Assembly (NCBI GenBank): GCA_963678675.1
Contig: OY783199.1
Location: forward strand, 3,417,501 to 3,481,500
Reading direction: 5' to 3'
DNA from: Xiphydria camelus
Taxonomy: Eukaryota > Arthropoda > Insecta > Hymenoptera > Xiphydriidae
DNA length: 64,000 bases
Position numbers and translations under genes: made by a program. Position 1 is the stretch's first letter; each line of letters opens with the position of its first letter. Positions 25,678-40,300 of this stretch are shown in pieces. The notes beneath the pieces are model-generated. The model was not told where the DNA came from and searched no databases. It saw only the letters and a list, made by a program, of their open reading frames with translations.

Positions 25678-28600
25678 CAGAGCGAGAGAGCTGGAGACTC
25701 AGGAGAGTCAAATCGAGGCTCGAACTTGCGATACGCGGTGCAATTCGAGAAAAGAGTGCGTCGCAAATCGACGGACTCTGACATCGTCGTCATCGTTCAA
25801 CGATCCGACTGATGGTCGATTTCGATGAGAATCCCCTCCGAAAGAGCTAAATCGCGATCGATCGGAATTTCCCAGAGAGATCCAGGTTGAGATTCAATAT
25901 TTATCCACGCGGCGTCCGATGCTGCATCGACCGTAGATCATCGCTGTAAAGATCGCCGCCCCGATCCACATGATCCGTGTACCCTCTTGAATATTCTTCG
26001 AACATTCTCATAAATATTTCGATGCTCTTGGAAATGTATACCGAAGAATATAATACAATGCCAGCTTTCCGACGCAATTGATATAAACCTATTGAAACTT
26101 GAAGTTAAATCCCCCCACCCCCCAATTTCGTATCGCAATAGCTTCCGGCTTCACCCTACTTTGCCCGACTCTGCCTTCACAGTTTCTCTGCTCCTCTTGC
26201 CCCCCGCTTTTATATTGTATGTAAGTACACATACTTAAATGTGAGTTCAGCGAAAAATTGAATCCACGCGCGTGAGAGAAATTCATGCTTATATGTGAAA
26301 TCCAGTTACGAAACTTTGAGTGGGGTGAATTTTGGAAACCTTCCGATTTGTCGCTAACGGAACAAGATAGTTTATTGGAAGTTTATACGGTGTTTTTTCA
26401 GTGTCTATTAATAATATTACAAGATTCCATCGAATTAATGTTCGGAGCGTTTTGAAACAACGAAAGAAATTTTATTCCATAATATTAACTTTAATTTATT
26501 CGCCGTAAATGTATCAAAAGAAAGAACCGTGATTGCTTCGTCTTCGGAAACTATGAAACGAACAAAAATAAAAAGCGTTTATGTTATAATTGAGAACGTG
26601 GTAAGACTGCAAATGCATTGCAAAATATTTATCCACATATTTCCACGCTCCCGTTCCGTCTCACACCCTGAGAAATAATTCAACGAGTCGGATCGTTTCC
26701 ACATAAGGACATTCTGTTATTCTCTCGAAGATATTTTTACCGTTAATTTAGTCTCTATATTTATTTATTGTATCTAGAAACTTACTGGTAGCTTTATAAT
26801 TATGTGTACCTTATATTGTGTTGATCATCACTGTACTTTATCATACGGTTTATTAAAACAATTTATCGCTTAAACATTCTTCATTTCTTTCTCCTTCGTT
26901 TTTCCCACCTCCAATTTATTAATCTAACGACTCCCTTGCTGATTCGGATTTATGTTTCTATAGTTCTACCATGATGGTGGTATTAATTATAACTAAATGG
27001 AAATTCATTAAATTTGCTTATCTCAGAATATACATATCAACGATATTTTTCCTCCAAATTAAATATGCGGTTCTAGATAATACGCAGATGTGTAATATAT
27101 AGTAATCAGATGATACAGATTCAACACAGAAAAGAGCTCGAATAAAAAACAAAGGGGTCGTCGAAAATTGCCGAGTGATAACGACGTTGAAAATCAGTCG
27201 CTCTGTCTCTAAATTGCGTTATTCGTCGGCTCCTCACATACGATTTACACAATGCCGAATGAATAAACCTGTCGCCGAGTCGAAGGACTTCCGATTCGAC
27301 AAAGGAGATTTTATCCTCTCGAGTCGACATTGCACGCGACACACTGTCAGGCTCTTCCATCCACCTCAAATTCTATGGCAGAGAAGTAGGTATTTGATAT
27401 TGAATTCTTAAACCGCTATTCAATCTGAAAGATATCTACATTTTCAAAGGAATGTTTATCCTTCAAAAGAAATCTCCGTGTAGGACCGCAGCGGAAGCAG
27501 CTGTTTCGCTACAAAGCAATAATCCTTTCATCAGGATTATTTTCTGTTTGCTGCGATCCCCCGAATATCTTCTTGAAATAAATGAATTATTCTTAAAAGA
27601 AATTGAAAGTAATGCAAATAAGAAAGATTGTCGGCTTGCAGCAAAAGCTATGAGTGCACCATAAAGATGAAGCGTAATCAATTTTCCTACAAAAAAAATT
27701 GCTGCAGCAATATACAATTAGCCACTGCATCAATATTTTCGATTAGTGCAGTAATAATTCTTGTTATTATGGAATACTTTCGGCAACGTATGTAATTTCA
27801 ATTTTCTTTCGTTCGTAAAAGCAAAATATTATTATTCAAAAAAGAACGAGACATCGAAGCAGCAATTTGCGTTTCTCCGCGAGGTGAAAAATGATAATCA
27901 ACATCATATTCGATGTACGATTCCGGCACATCCGACATCTACCCACATCCGATACAGAGGTGCAGTGACCACATATGTGTACCCACATACGTAAATTATA
28001 ACGAGAGTATAAAATGTGCAATCGATTATGTGCAGGATGCAACATCGCAAAGAACGGCACCCTGCATCGGTAGAGGTACTACCGGAAGTGATGTCGTATG
28101 CAGAGTGTCCTGGCGGAGAAAGCAAAACGGCTCCAACCACCATCGTCATGCGCATATCGAGGCCCAAAATTCCTTAGGTCCGTTCACCAATTTGGATTTA
28201 CCCGTCGATCCCAAAATCGATTTACAAGTGCTACGCGAGCGTGAGTATATGCATTATTCGACTGTAAGCATTCCTTTTCCCAATGTAATCTGATTATTTC
28301 AAAACGGAAATGAAAATATAATTGAGTATCACTACTCTTGGTTTCCGGGTGGTAATCGCGTCCAAAATTCAAATTGAATTATCTTGTTGTTCCAGCAAAG
28401 AAGAGCGACCACTTGAGTAAACTGTGAGCCGGCTCGACTCGCTTTCGGGGTGATCGAGGGAGGGAAAATCGACGAGAATCGAAGATCGGATCGCCGCGTT
28501 GACCGATCTTTGCATCGATACATTCGATCGTGGATCCGAGGTCGAGAAATCAATTGTACGAGTGCGACGAGGGATTGTAGTGTTCGCGGGTGGAAATTGT

Positions 28601-29371
28601 GCAGTTTGCCATTTTCTCAATGTGATTTGCATGGACCAGTGACGTCGCGAAATTGTACAGTCGTGCAGCTACGTCAATTTTGGATCGCGTCGAAAAGAAA
28701 TAACGCGCGGCGATCGGCAAATTCACTACACCAGGATAGTACGTAGTTATTTATTAGCGATAAGAAAATTGCAAAGAACACCATCCTCATTATCATTTCG
28801 ATGGAATCAACGGGTGTTGGCTGCAGAATCTAATGCGGAAGGACGACTACTTAGCGAAGCAGGACAAAAAGGAGGAGGTGAGTTAAATAAATCGCTATTT
28901 TGCAAATCCTTCGATCCCAACGACTTCTCAAAAATACTCAATCTTAAAAGAGTTCGAAGCTTCAAAGCATAATTTTATCCATCGGAGTAGTGATGCATAT
29001 ATTTGGTATATGCATATGGTCTAACAGGTCTTTCCCCCCATAAAAAAACGTAGGTGTATCTGATAGATTTTAGAAATTTTGGCATCATATAAGAAAACCG
29101 AATAGTGCTATAAACTTTCATCGAAAGTACACCTATGTAACGTTAACAAAAATAATCACCATCGGACACATAGTTTTCGAGTGATTAGCGAACAAACAAA
29201 ATTTGGCTCAGAGAAACCATTTTTTAGCATTTCGGCACCATAGAATCACTGAATAATGTTTAAAACTTTCTCAGAGATATAATACGTAATTTTAAAAGAA
29301 TGATTTTTCCTTCGGACACAATTAATTTTCGAATAATAACAGGTAACAAATTTGGCTTATAAAGAAGTATT
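25678..29371. other. AKHR 3' flank and intergenic DNA
   Basis: No supported exon. Modest open frames occur on both strands at 27.9-28.75 kb (for example 27913-28293 plus and 27904-28167 minus), but none matches a family I know and they overlap each other. The AKHR 3' UTR should occupy the first part. Confidence 0.4.
26567..26572 (+). terminator. Candidate polyadenylation signal after AKHR
   Basis: An AATAAA hexamer lies about 890 bases after the proposed AKHR stop. Other AT-rich hexamers exist, so this is only one plausible 3' end. Confidence 0.25.
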
Positions 29372-29594
29372 TATATCATATGAGGCTAAACTTACTCGTC
29401 AGAAAAGAAACTTTAATCACTGTTATCTCATTATCTATAAGTTTTTGGCTCATATTTATATAATACTTTTTTTAAAATTACATTTTTATCTACAATAAAA
29501 CCTTATATCGATGCAGGCCAAAAGCTTATGAAGAATAAAATAATAGTGATTGAAGCTCCATTCCTTGCGAGTAAATTTAGCCTCACATAATATA
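29372..29594. mobile_element. Foldback MITE, TGAGGCTAA-CTTACTCG family, copy 1
   Basis: ATATCATATGAGGCTAAACT at the left, and GAGTAAATTTAGCCTCACAT at the right; the interior folds around TTGGCTCATATTTATA and GCAGGCCAAAAGC. About 205 bases between the TGAGG/CCTCA ends. Confidence 0.85.
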
Positions 29595-30398
29595 TCTATA
29601 CATATAGATATCGGAGCCAAAAAATAAAGAATCGTACCTGCTCGAATGTTGGAATGGTCGCGTCAATTTATCCATGGCAAACGAAAACTTCAACATTAAA
29701 AATAGCTCCGGACCTCTTCCAATTTAGCTTCACGAATCAGCCTGAAATTAAATCGGAGCTAAATCCGGACTCTTGCATTGTACTTGAGCTCTCATTATTC
29801 TCGGAACAATTGACGGACAGTTAAAAGACTCTTCGAGCAGAAGGGCTTCTCGCGGTGGTCCCCTCCGTCCCATTTTGCTCCTCGTCGAAAGGCCAATGAC
29901 AAAAGCGTTTGACGTCCGGAAATGATTTTGCTATACCGAATACCCTTTCTACTTTAATATTCAAATTTATATACATGGTGAATTACTTTTATAACGAGAT
30001 TCTCGTAAACCCGTGCGGCACGCTCCGCCCTAAAAATATATCGTTCCGCTCGGAAAATTCGTTCAGTCCCCAACCAGGCAATAGAGATCAGTGAAAAATA
30101 AATTTTCCCTTCTGTTTCGAGAGCCATCCGATATCAGGGAAGATTGCGATGTAATTCGGGCGGAGGAAGGTAGCTCGCTCTTTCTTTATCGCTTTCTCGA
30201 TTGTTGACTATGTAAAATAATTACAAGTGACCACCGATGAAGCAGCCTGAGAATCGTTTAAAAGAGCTACAGTTATATTCATCGTTTCGATCAAACTTCC
30301 TAGATAATATATCTTCACCCGATCGTTTCCTCGTGCCTGAAGTTAGGCCATCCGCGTGACAATATGCCTTAATGCATTCTCAAGACGCCAACTCTCGA

Positions 30399-30430
30399 AG
30401 AGAGAGAGAGAGAGAGAGAAAGAAAGAAAG
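30399..30430. repeat. (GA)n / (GAAA)n microsatellite
   Basis: GA run changing to GAAA, about 920 bases before the Tsp start. Confidence 0.9.
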
Positions 30431-31170
30431 AACGAGAGGGAGCAGTTAAAACGATTTCACAGTTCGTTCGTTCGTTCCTCCTCGACGCGGACTTGTGCTC
30501 GCGATGTTGGTTGAAACGCTGTTAATCACCCTCCCCCTCCATGTGCCGAAAACGTGTCGAGTTACGCGAGTCGGAAGAACGTATCTACAGGTCGTGAGGA
30601 CACACGACTGACGTCACTCATGCTCGGATCCCCGAAATGATTTCACAGACCGCTCGCGCGCGGAGACGTCGCACACACTCGGGCGTCGGACGGCGTCGTG
30701 GTAAAAATAAAAATTGAAAATAAAGCGCGATTTATTGGTACAGGGGGCTCGATGCCAGAGTAGCCTACGCGAAAGTAAACAAAGTCTATAATCGAGCGTG
30801 TCTCGTAGGGGGGCTATCTATTATTCCGCTACACGGAATCGTTCGGAAAGTCTAGCTAAGCCGATGCGTCTCGCGATAAAGATTTATCTCTCTACCAGGC
30901 CGATTTATGCGTGAACATTGAAAGCGGAAAGCGTTTGTCAAGTCCTTTATCGAATGGATGTTCAACTGCATCCGTAGCCAAACGCCGAACTCTACTCCAG
31001 AGACCGCGATCTCGAAATCGCTCTCTTCCATATACCGGTCCATCGGTCGAGTCTCTCGTGTGAACGCCCCGCAAAGGACTAGAGTCCGTGGGCGCCGTAT
31101 AAAACTGCGGCCGGAGCGTTTCCACGGTCCAGTGGGGACCAGACGCCAGACGGTCGTCCGCGAGAGACTG

Positions 31171-31178
31171 TATATAAA
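31171..31178 (+). promoter_or_regulatory. Candidate TATA box of Tsp
   Basis: TATATAAA lies 172 bases before the proposed Tsp start codon, inside a CpG-rich block (about 30.6-31.4 kb), and is followed at once by a GA run. A transcription start near 31,200 would leave a 5' UTR of roughly 150 bases. The position is plausible; no start site can be proved from sequence. Confidence 0.4.
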
Positions 31179-31183
31179 TCGAA

Positions 31184-31206
31184 AGAGAGAGAGAGAGAGA
31201 GAGAGT
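31184..31206. repeat. (GA)n run just downstream of the Tsp TATA-like box
   Basis: About 11 GA units directly after TATATAAATCGAAAG, in the presumed core promoter or 5' UTR. GA runs can bind GAGA-type factors; that role is inference. Confidence 0.85.
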
Positions 31207-31349
31207 CTTATCTCGGTTCCGCGCGAAACCGATCGATCGGACGATCCAGCGAGGGGGGCGCGAGTTTCGATCGTCCGAGCGTCTACTGCGGTTTCAACCG
31301 AGTGCTCGGGGGGGTTGGTGTGTGGTGCTCTCACCCCGAAGACGTCGAG

Positions 31350-34300
31350 ATGCGCGTCGCCGTCTTCGCGGCGGTTGCCGCCCTCTTTTGCTGTGCCGCG
31401 ACGTTGGCTGTCACGCCTGACGAAGGTACGACGACGCTACGGCGCGCGATAATGAAATTTCTTCCAGAAATTTTCTCTTCTCGCGCGAATTCGTGAGGCG
31501 AAAGCTGTTGCCGTCACGCGAGAGCAGTCATATGAGGCTAAGCTTACTCGCCAGGAGAGAAACTTCAATCATCATTATCTTATTATTTATGAACTTCTGA
31601 TCGGAATCGATGTAAGACTTTGTTGTAGATAAAACTGTAATCTTCAAAAAAGGTATGATACAAATATGAGCCAAAAGCCTATAAATGAGATAATAGTGAT
31701 TGAAGCTTTTTTCCTGACGAATAAGTTAAGTCTCATGTGATATAGTTCTGCGAGATTTCCAACTTCCGATAACTTTAGTGCAAAAGTGCTCGTAACTTTC
31801 GAGTCACTCCGAATAATGATATTCGGGAATGCTAATTACTAATCTTTGATCAGACTGCACCGTGTAAAGTAGCGATAAAATCTTGCGCTAAAATGAGTAA
31901 ACCGAATTATATCATGTTTTTGGTTGAACAAAACATTGTTTAGCATCAGCAATTATTTCTCCCGGGGTAAACGAATATTTAATGTTTACGTGCATTTCTC
32001 TTAAAAATTTGATTTCTAAATAAAAACTGATTCGCCTCGACTAAATCTTCCGGGAAAATTCGATATCCTGGAAAGACATACCGTTTATTATCCCTAATTT
32101 TACGACCTCCGCCGGCTTTCCTTCGCACCGCGCTTAGCTACCAACGACACTCCGAGTAATAAAATGCTCCGGTTACGCGCCACTAAGCCTTGTATATCAG
32201 AGATGAAACTTGAAGTTATCGCGAAACGTATCGAAGAATGCTCGTTACATATATATAGGTATCAATTTGCGTATCTCGCACATTAGGTAACAACATTGAT
32301 ATACGTGTAGATTAAATGCAGCATCCCGAAAATACGCACCCAGCTGCGCATCTCGTTACTTCGGCGGTGTTGGGACATCGTTTTTTCATCCCGCCCTCGC
32401 ACAACTTTCGAAGTGTAAATTGAATTGTGACTTTTCATGCGTATATACGTATATATCCACACATAGAGAGCCACCTTTTTTCTCCATACGGACCTGCTCA
32501 TAAGCGCTCATATGGGTGTAACTTTTGAGGGGGAGTACACGTGGGACGTCAGGCATGCCATCCACGTGAACGTATCGCGTAGGTGTCTCTTCATCGATGC
32601 GAATGTCATTTTATTCGCATTTGTCAATCGTGGGCGGATGCGTGGATTTTGGTATATTAACGGGCGACGAACGTGTCACGCGCGCGATCGATTAGTGGGG
32701 TACCCCAATTTTCGTGGAATGGAAATCGCGACTAAAGATGTACTTATATAGCTGTACGGTCGTTTTTAATGTACATAACAGTTGATACGTTGACACCAAG
32801 GACTCGTTGTAGTTTACGCGCCAGGCAAGGTTGCCTACTATGAATTATCTCATACTTGGTAGTCAACGCGTTGAGCCGTCCGTTTTCTGATGATGTCACA
32901 TCTCGCTTTGACTTAATTCTCTTATGCCATTTTTCCAACACAGCATTAAACTAGTGCAGCATGCGTCCCGCTAGTTTTATATTAAAAATATTGTTTTTAA
33001 TAATTTAAGGAAAGGTGCATTACATTAATTTAATGCAATATTGAAAAACGGCAACAATTACAATGTATTTGATAGGTAAGCCGAGTACTTTTGTAATGTT
33101 TAAATTGCTCTACATTTTCCAATGGATTTAATTAGGAGCTAACATGGCTTGTACTCATCCCTCGTACAATATTTACAACTGAGAGAAGTAATTGCTGGTG
33201 CCGAGAAAATTTTTTCTTCAATCAAAAACATGATATAATTCTAGGATCAAGCCATATAGCTTCCTTCGTGCAAGACAATATTTGATAGGCTCTAATGAAA
33301 TTAATTGGCCGCTAACGTGACTCGCAATCATCCCTCGTGTACTACCTAGACTAAGAGAAATAATTGCTTGTGCTAACAAATTTTTTTCTTCAATCAAAAA
33401 CATGATATAATTCCAGGATCAAGCCATGCTTTTCTTCGTGGGACAGAATATTTGATAGGCTCGAGTAATTGTTTTTTTTTTTCGCGCAGAAAGAATTTCT
33501 TGTCCAACGAAGGTATTCTTGAGTCAAGAATATATAGTCTTCGACTAAGAATTTGTATTCTTAAAAATGTTTAAGATAATATGTTCTTGGTTCAAGAAAT
33601 GTTTTTTTAACACTAGCAACTATTTCTCTCAGTGATATACATGTATGTCACATATTCGAATCATATGACCCAGACGAAAAAATTCTATATATTTTCTATA
33701 TAATCTATATGTGGTTTTAGTCATATATAGATTATACACAGACATCCAAAAATCTGTATATAGTCCCGGGGAGCCGACCCAACCTCGTTAAATGTCGAGC
33801 AGTTTTCCTCAATCGCTAAACATATCCAGGTAGCAATAAATGTTTCGTCGCTATTATCCGCAGTCACGCGTGAGCGACTGTGCCAATAATTCGATGATAT
33901 ACGATAATCGTCGAAGACTAAGCGTCGCCGCGACACACGTGTCTCCTCGCTCTACTATACTGAAACCAGTCCTGGTGACTGCAGTCGCAAGAAACCCGGT
34001 AGTAGCGACCGGTGCCACGGGGTCAGTCAACTCGAATACGTAGTATTGTTTGCGAATTCCCTCGTTAACAGTCGTAGTCGGAAATAAAAGTGGCGTGCGA
34101 TGGTATCGTGTGAGGAAAATATTAGGAAAGGAGCGAAGGAGAAGGGGAACATTTAATAAGAAGATACACGTGACGCGAGCTACACAATCGCAGGAAATTT
34201 CTTTTGATGTCTTCTCGCACATATTTCCGTCGGAAATGAAAAAAAAAAACTCTTTGACGTTCGACTGCTACGTCCGTATATGAACATATGCAAAGTTCCC

Positions 34301-37300
34301 TCGGTAACGCGAAATCGAGTATAGTCAGAGAAACTAATGTACAGTCAGATTACCGCTCACCGTGTATTTGATCTGATCGGAACGGCAGAAAGGTTCGGTA
34401 TAGAGTCGCTTTGCGGTGATAGATTATTTTATAAGCTACAAGTATTTTGATTGACTTGTGAACTCTTTAAGAAATAACTGCAACTTCTGCCAATTTCGTA
34501 TTTGTTAATTTTGCCATTTGTGATAGTTGGCTTCGGAACGTATTTTTCTCTTTTTATTTATTATTCTACGCTTCAGCTTTTGACGATAGAAATTAAATAT
34601 GTATTTAAAAAGTGGAATAAATACATACTCTCTGCTTCGAATTATATAAGATATCTTTGTTTCGATTTAGGTATCCATTATTCTATTACCGCCCTTAAAG
34701 TGCATTAGACCAGAAATTCCCCCACCCCCCTATAAAAATACCGAATAAAAGAAGGTCTACGCACAAATACGATCCGTGCAAAATATTTGGCCTCGAGGTT
34801 ACAGAAATTAACCACATATCGAAGAGATGGAACTGTCGGAAAATTCAAGTCCCGATGAGCCGAATCGGATGGGGTGAAAGGGCGAAAGCTCCGATCGATT
34901 CGTCGTAGTCAACCGGGATGAATTGCGCCGAATTGCCCTCGATAGCCTTTTAACTCGATTGATTGTGTCTCGAAGTCTAATTGAGGACGTAGTTGCAATA
35001 ACGGTTTAAGGTCAAATCGTTTTTAAGGTTGTCGCATAATCACGCGCTTCATCTCACTTGAAATATACGAGTATATGTATGGGGGAAAATCGCCCTGGTG
35101 AAAATGTAGTAAACAGAATTTATCTAATGTTATAAGAAATTAATTAGGAACTGTCAACTACTATTCAACTTGTTCAAACATTTTTAATATAATTTTTCAA
35201 CAATTTTAAGAAATTCGTTTCATGAAATAATGGAAATTATGTCAAATATTGACAAATTATCAAATTCATATTATCAAAGCATGACAGATTTTCAACGCAG
35301 ATGATAAATTCTATTAAAATTTTCCTAAATTTAATATTCGGTTTTGACAACACACATTTGTAAAATTCTTATACCACAATTTTTTTTCACCAGAGCGGGA
35401 ATTATCGGGTATCTGATCGCCTCTAATTATCATGTATAATTGCACGTAGCGATGAGGGACCATCAAGCGTTCGATAATACTCGACTTTCCGCTACATACA
35501 TTTTCCTTTGAAACCAACATATGCACTAACGCAGAATTCACTGCAGCTTGGAAAATGCCTGATGGTATACCGATGCATAACCACAAAGCGCTATGTTTTA
35601 TTCTATATCCTAACTAACGACTACATGGCTAATCGCTCAACCATATATTATGTGGATACCTCCAGCTCTCACTACGAACCAATTGCAGGGATTATTATAG
35701 ATCTTCTATGAATATTCATTGATAAAACGAGCAGTCGTATTCCACGGTCTTCTTGTTAATTAAACTTTGCACCAAAATTTATTTCGAAATAGTTGCGTGT
35801 GAATCGTGCCATCCATCGCCGTCATCGTTACTGCATTTTTCGATAAATACCAGTCACATACTCGTGCTATCAATTATAATAATTCTCGATGAATAAAATT
35901 TCCTCTAAATAAATAAACAATATTATATCAATACCTCGGTTAGTCCGACAAAAATACATAACATCGCCGCCGATGAATCCGCACAATTCACACCCAAGAA
36001 AAGGAAAGTACGAGTACGTAGGTGGCGACGGTATGTGCTTTTCAATTCCCACCGAGGTTTCGTCTGAGACGAAGAAACGAAAAATCGGGCAGCAAGCGGG
36101 CGAACATCCGACAAATTAACGATCATTTTCAATAGCGAGTCGAATTTCGCGGTGTACCCCTTTCTACATATTTATTTCATTTTATCATCGCGACGTACTT
36201 GTTGTGGCGCCTGGACCAATTCCACGAATGTAAGCGGCAGGGCGATTACCAAATGGAACCCCACGCGTTTGGTACGAGCACACCCACGTGCCGCCGGAGG
36301 AAATCGAATGTCACGGCTGCTGGGGCGGTCTTATTTGGAAACCGTGGAGAATGCACGTTTTGTTTAATTTATTACGGAACCGGTCTAGGAGCGATACTCT
36401 TCTCTCTCTCGCTCTCTCTTCTCTTCGAAATCTCGTGTAACTAGAAACCGTTGTAGATGCGATCACGGATGCATTTACAAAACTGCTTTCGTCTTTTCAA
36501 GGCTTGACGAAGGACCTCGAAGCGATGCTAGAGGAGGACGAATTCGTCATCACCCTGAAGCACATCAGGCCGCGGAAGAGATTGTCTGCCAGCGTCGAAA
36601 CGCTTCTGGCGATAAACTTTACGAGTTCCAAGCAGAAATTCGTCCTGATGATCGACAGGCATAGAAAGCGAAGTAAGTCCTTTAGTATAATTTTTTCTCG
36701 AATATTCAATGCAAGTGTGACACCAGACGCGCAATTTAAACATCGTAATATTGCACAGAGAAAAAAAAATTAGTTGGAGAGAAAAAAAAATTAGCTGGAT
36801 CTACTAAAAAATTACTTGCGGGGTCGTAAGTAATTATTTATTTACATTAATTTGATTTTTTTCATTTTAATTATATATTTCTTTCTTGCAGTCACATACT
36901 ATTCCATACGATTGTAAGGAAGGGATTTCAAATTGATGTATTAAAAAATTTCATTGATATAAATAAATAGTTACTTGTGCGACCCCACAAGTCATTTTTA
37001 GTAGATCCAACTAATTCTTTTTCTCTGCGTGGCGAAGCCATTGCAAACATATAGATCCATTTTACTCGATGATATATGATAATATCTAAACCCGATTCGA
37101 ATCTTGTTAACCCGCGACGGATCTGGCGGTGTTGCCAAGGGGAAAAATTTATTTCACCCGTCTCTCAGTCGATGTTCAAAAGTCGGCTCGTAACGGAGCA
37201 AACAAGGTTTATGCAATCGTGAGGGATGTCAACGCATTTATCCGCTATGCATTTTTACCGATCTGCACGAGCACGATGTGACAGGGGCATGAATAATAAT

Positions 37301-40300
37301 GTATGAAGAGGTAGACGGATACCTTTCCATAGATGGACCGAGACATATGTTAGAGTTTCATTCGGAGAACTATTCTACGTTGTTAAATATTTCATTGAAT
37401 GGGTAAACGGGATCTTGTAGAGATCTGGGTTAAACTACTGCGATACGTTCGACAAACTCGATGTATGTGCATTAATTTCCACGCAATCAATAAATATATG
37501 CGTTTGCTGATTTAGTGCAACAGCCTGAAGCTGTGATGGGCGCCACCCATTAGCATCATATATATATATAATCACTAAATATGTATTTACCACAAAGTGG
37601 ACCAACTGACTAAATATACCACTTGTTTGATTTCACACACAGAGAAAAAGAATTAGTTGGAACTACTAAAAATGACTTGCGGGGCTGCAAGTAATTATTT
37701 ATTTACATCAATTTGATCTTTTTTCATATATTAATTATATATCTCTTTCTTACAATCATATGAAATAAATAGTATGTGATTGCAAGAAAGAACTATTCAA
37801 TTAAAATGAAAAAAGATTAAATTGATGTAAATAAATAATTACTTGCGGTCCCGCAAGTAATTTTTAGTAGATCTAATTCTTTTTCTATGCGTAGACACCA
37901 GTGAAATGGGTTGCACATCGGTTGATGCATCCCGTTCGCTATGGCTTCCCGTAATTCTGTGATAAACCGACAACTAAGATGCGAATCAAATAGAAATGTT
38001 GTCATTGTTTTATCACTTTTAAGAGGCACTGTTATCATTTTGACAAGAAAGACATGATGTTATTTGGTGAACGACAATTGCCTTGCTTAAAGTGAATCGC
38101 TTGAATCGATAGTTCCATATATTACTGGAGCACTCCGAATTTGACGCTAAAAAACTTCGAAGAAATATCTAATTAACAATCTCCATGTTAAAAGATCAGA
38201 TTCAGCGATAAACTCACGTGATTACTTTCTCATTCGCCTCGCAGTTTTAATCGACACCGTAGAGGACGGTCAATCGCGACTGGAGCACTTCACTGTGAAC
38301 GATTTGGATGACACGATGACCATCAAAAGTCTCATCCTAAACGTACATCAGAAACATCCAGACGCGCGCGTCGAACTGTACTTCAATTGCATTTACCAAG
38401 GCTCGTTAGCCACGAAGAAAACTTTGAGACAAATGGCTAAGCGCGAGCATAGTTCCCACCTAGAAGTTGTAAGTACGAAGTAAAATAGGAAGTAGTAAAT
38501 AAGAAAAAATACATTTAGAAAGGGCATTTCGAACGTGATAGCGGAAATGAACCACGACCTGTTGCATTTTTCATTCAAGATCGGATAACGATTGTACGTA
38601 TATTGATATATATATAAGAGCTTGATTATACCTCGGGCGTGGGACGACGTATTCCCTAATACGGCTACAGAATCCTACGCGATCCGCGTTGCGTATAGAT
38701 ACTCGTATTGCGTGTCATATACATACGTGTATATGTACTAGTGTATGCGGTCGAACTCGCGATCGCTTGCCCAACCTGTTTCTTTACGTTCCCAGTGACT
38801 ATGTAGTTCCTCGATATTCCATGGTTAACAAATTTATAACGCTTCACTTTATTTTTCTATGAGAACTTTTCTAAGCTGCAATCGGACCTTTGTAAGTCAT
38901 ATGCTTTGTACTTTACGATAAATAGGTTTCGTGGTTGCTTTCCATTGTGTGCAGTATTACCATTATTTTCCAATTTACAAAACGATTTTTCGAATAAAAA
39001 TCGTTTGATGTCAGTAGAGACATATGACACATATCATAAATTTGACACGGTACGCGTAATTTAGGAAATACGGAAGGCCACTTTTACTTTTCTGAATGGA
39101 ACTCGACACTCTTACTCCTTCAAAAGTTGTAAAGCTTGTCGAGACTAATAAAAAAAAAAAGTATAAATTGAAATGCCCGTCAGTTAATCGGTTTATGAGA
39201 GTTTGCCATTGAAAGAATAAAAGTAAGTTACACCGTGCCCCCCGGATTTAGTCCCCCAAACTTTTAAAAGAATTCATAAAGACATCGCGGTAAAAGTTGT
39301 AATGAGTACTTTGCCCGGAATTAATTAAATTGTACACGTTGAACACGAATAATAATCCGTGTAATTCAAATCGTAATATGCTATTCCACGTTAAGAAGAA
39401 AATATGATTTTAATATAGAAGATGGTCATATCGAACTATTTTTAAGGCGTTATAAAGAAAAAGAAAAGAATAAATCTTTTTAAGTTTCCCTGTCTATACA
39501 TGTATAAAACGATATTTAAAAACGGATTCTCTCTCTCTCTTTCTACTACTGTAGAATCGATGAAAAGAATTCCAGAAAGTGAAAAAGATTTATGTAGACG
39601 ACAAGCAATCCTGGTAACTAGGTATACTTCCAGATATATTAATTACGTCCTACTGAAGCGAACTATAAAATACACAGCTTTTCCAAAGTGTGAATTTGTA
39701 TGGCAAGGGTAAACTTGGGTTTCACTGAATCCGAGGGTTAATATATTAGATTGGGTCAATCCTGAGGCTCAAAGGTAGCAATACATCCCATCAGAAACGC
39801 CCATATACAGGGCAATCCATTAATAGCTTGTCATTTACCAAAATTACCCCATTAAACCTTGATCCTTGACGCAGTTGGCAAAACATTCTGAGTTTCATTT
39901 CAAGAAGTATTATTTATATTCACATGTCAAATTTAGAACTAGCTAGAGAATTAAAGGTATCCAAGTATATTTTTTCGAGTGTCCTTCAAAAAGGATATTG
40001 AAAGTATAGAGTTATCATTCATAGTAGGTATAATATATTATAAGATTTTGTGCACTCGTAAAATTCAATGTCCTTTAAAAAGAACCGCGGTAGTTACTGG
40101 ATTAGTCAAATACCGCTTATACTGCTACCACCACGAAAATTTGAAATTTTTGTTTCACCGTCTTTGTTTTTCTTTTCTCAGTACAAAGAGAGGAAATATC
40201 GCACAAAAATATACACAGCTGCGGGAATAGATACCGTCCTAAGGCAAGAAAATTGCCCGACCGATCTCCTCGATATCAATGAAATGCAAGCTCAACAAGC

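Noticed and set aside
27904..28293. Overlapping frames of 126 (+) and 87 (-) codons
   Set aside because: No recognised domain, no supporting splice or promoter signals, and opposite-strand overlap; kept as unexplained intergenic DNA.
31302..31349. Upstream in-frame ATG for Tsp
   Set aside because: It would put 16 polar residues before the hydrophobic signal sequence; the ATG at 31350 gives a standard secretory N-terminus.
30852..31452. Frames of 160 (-) and 164 (+) codons over the Tsp promoter area
   Set aside because: They lie in CpG-rich 5' flank and UTR and use a frame different from the Tsp signal peptide; Arg/Ser-rich composition suggests chance.
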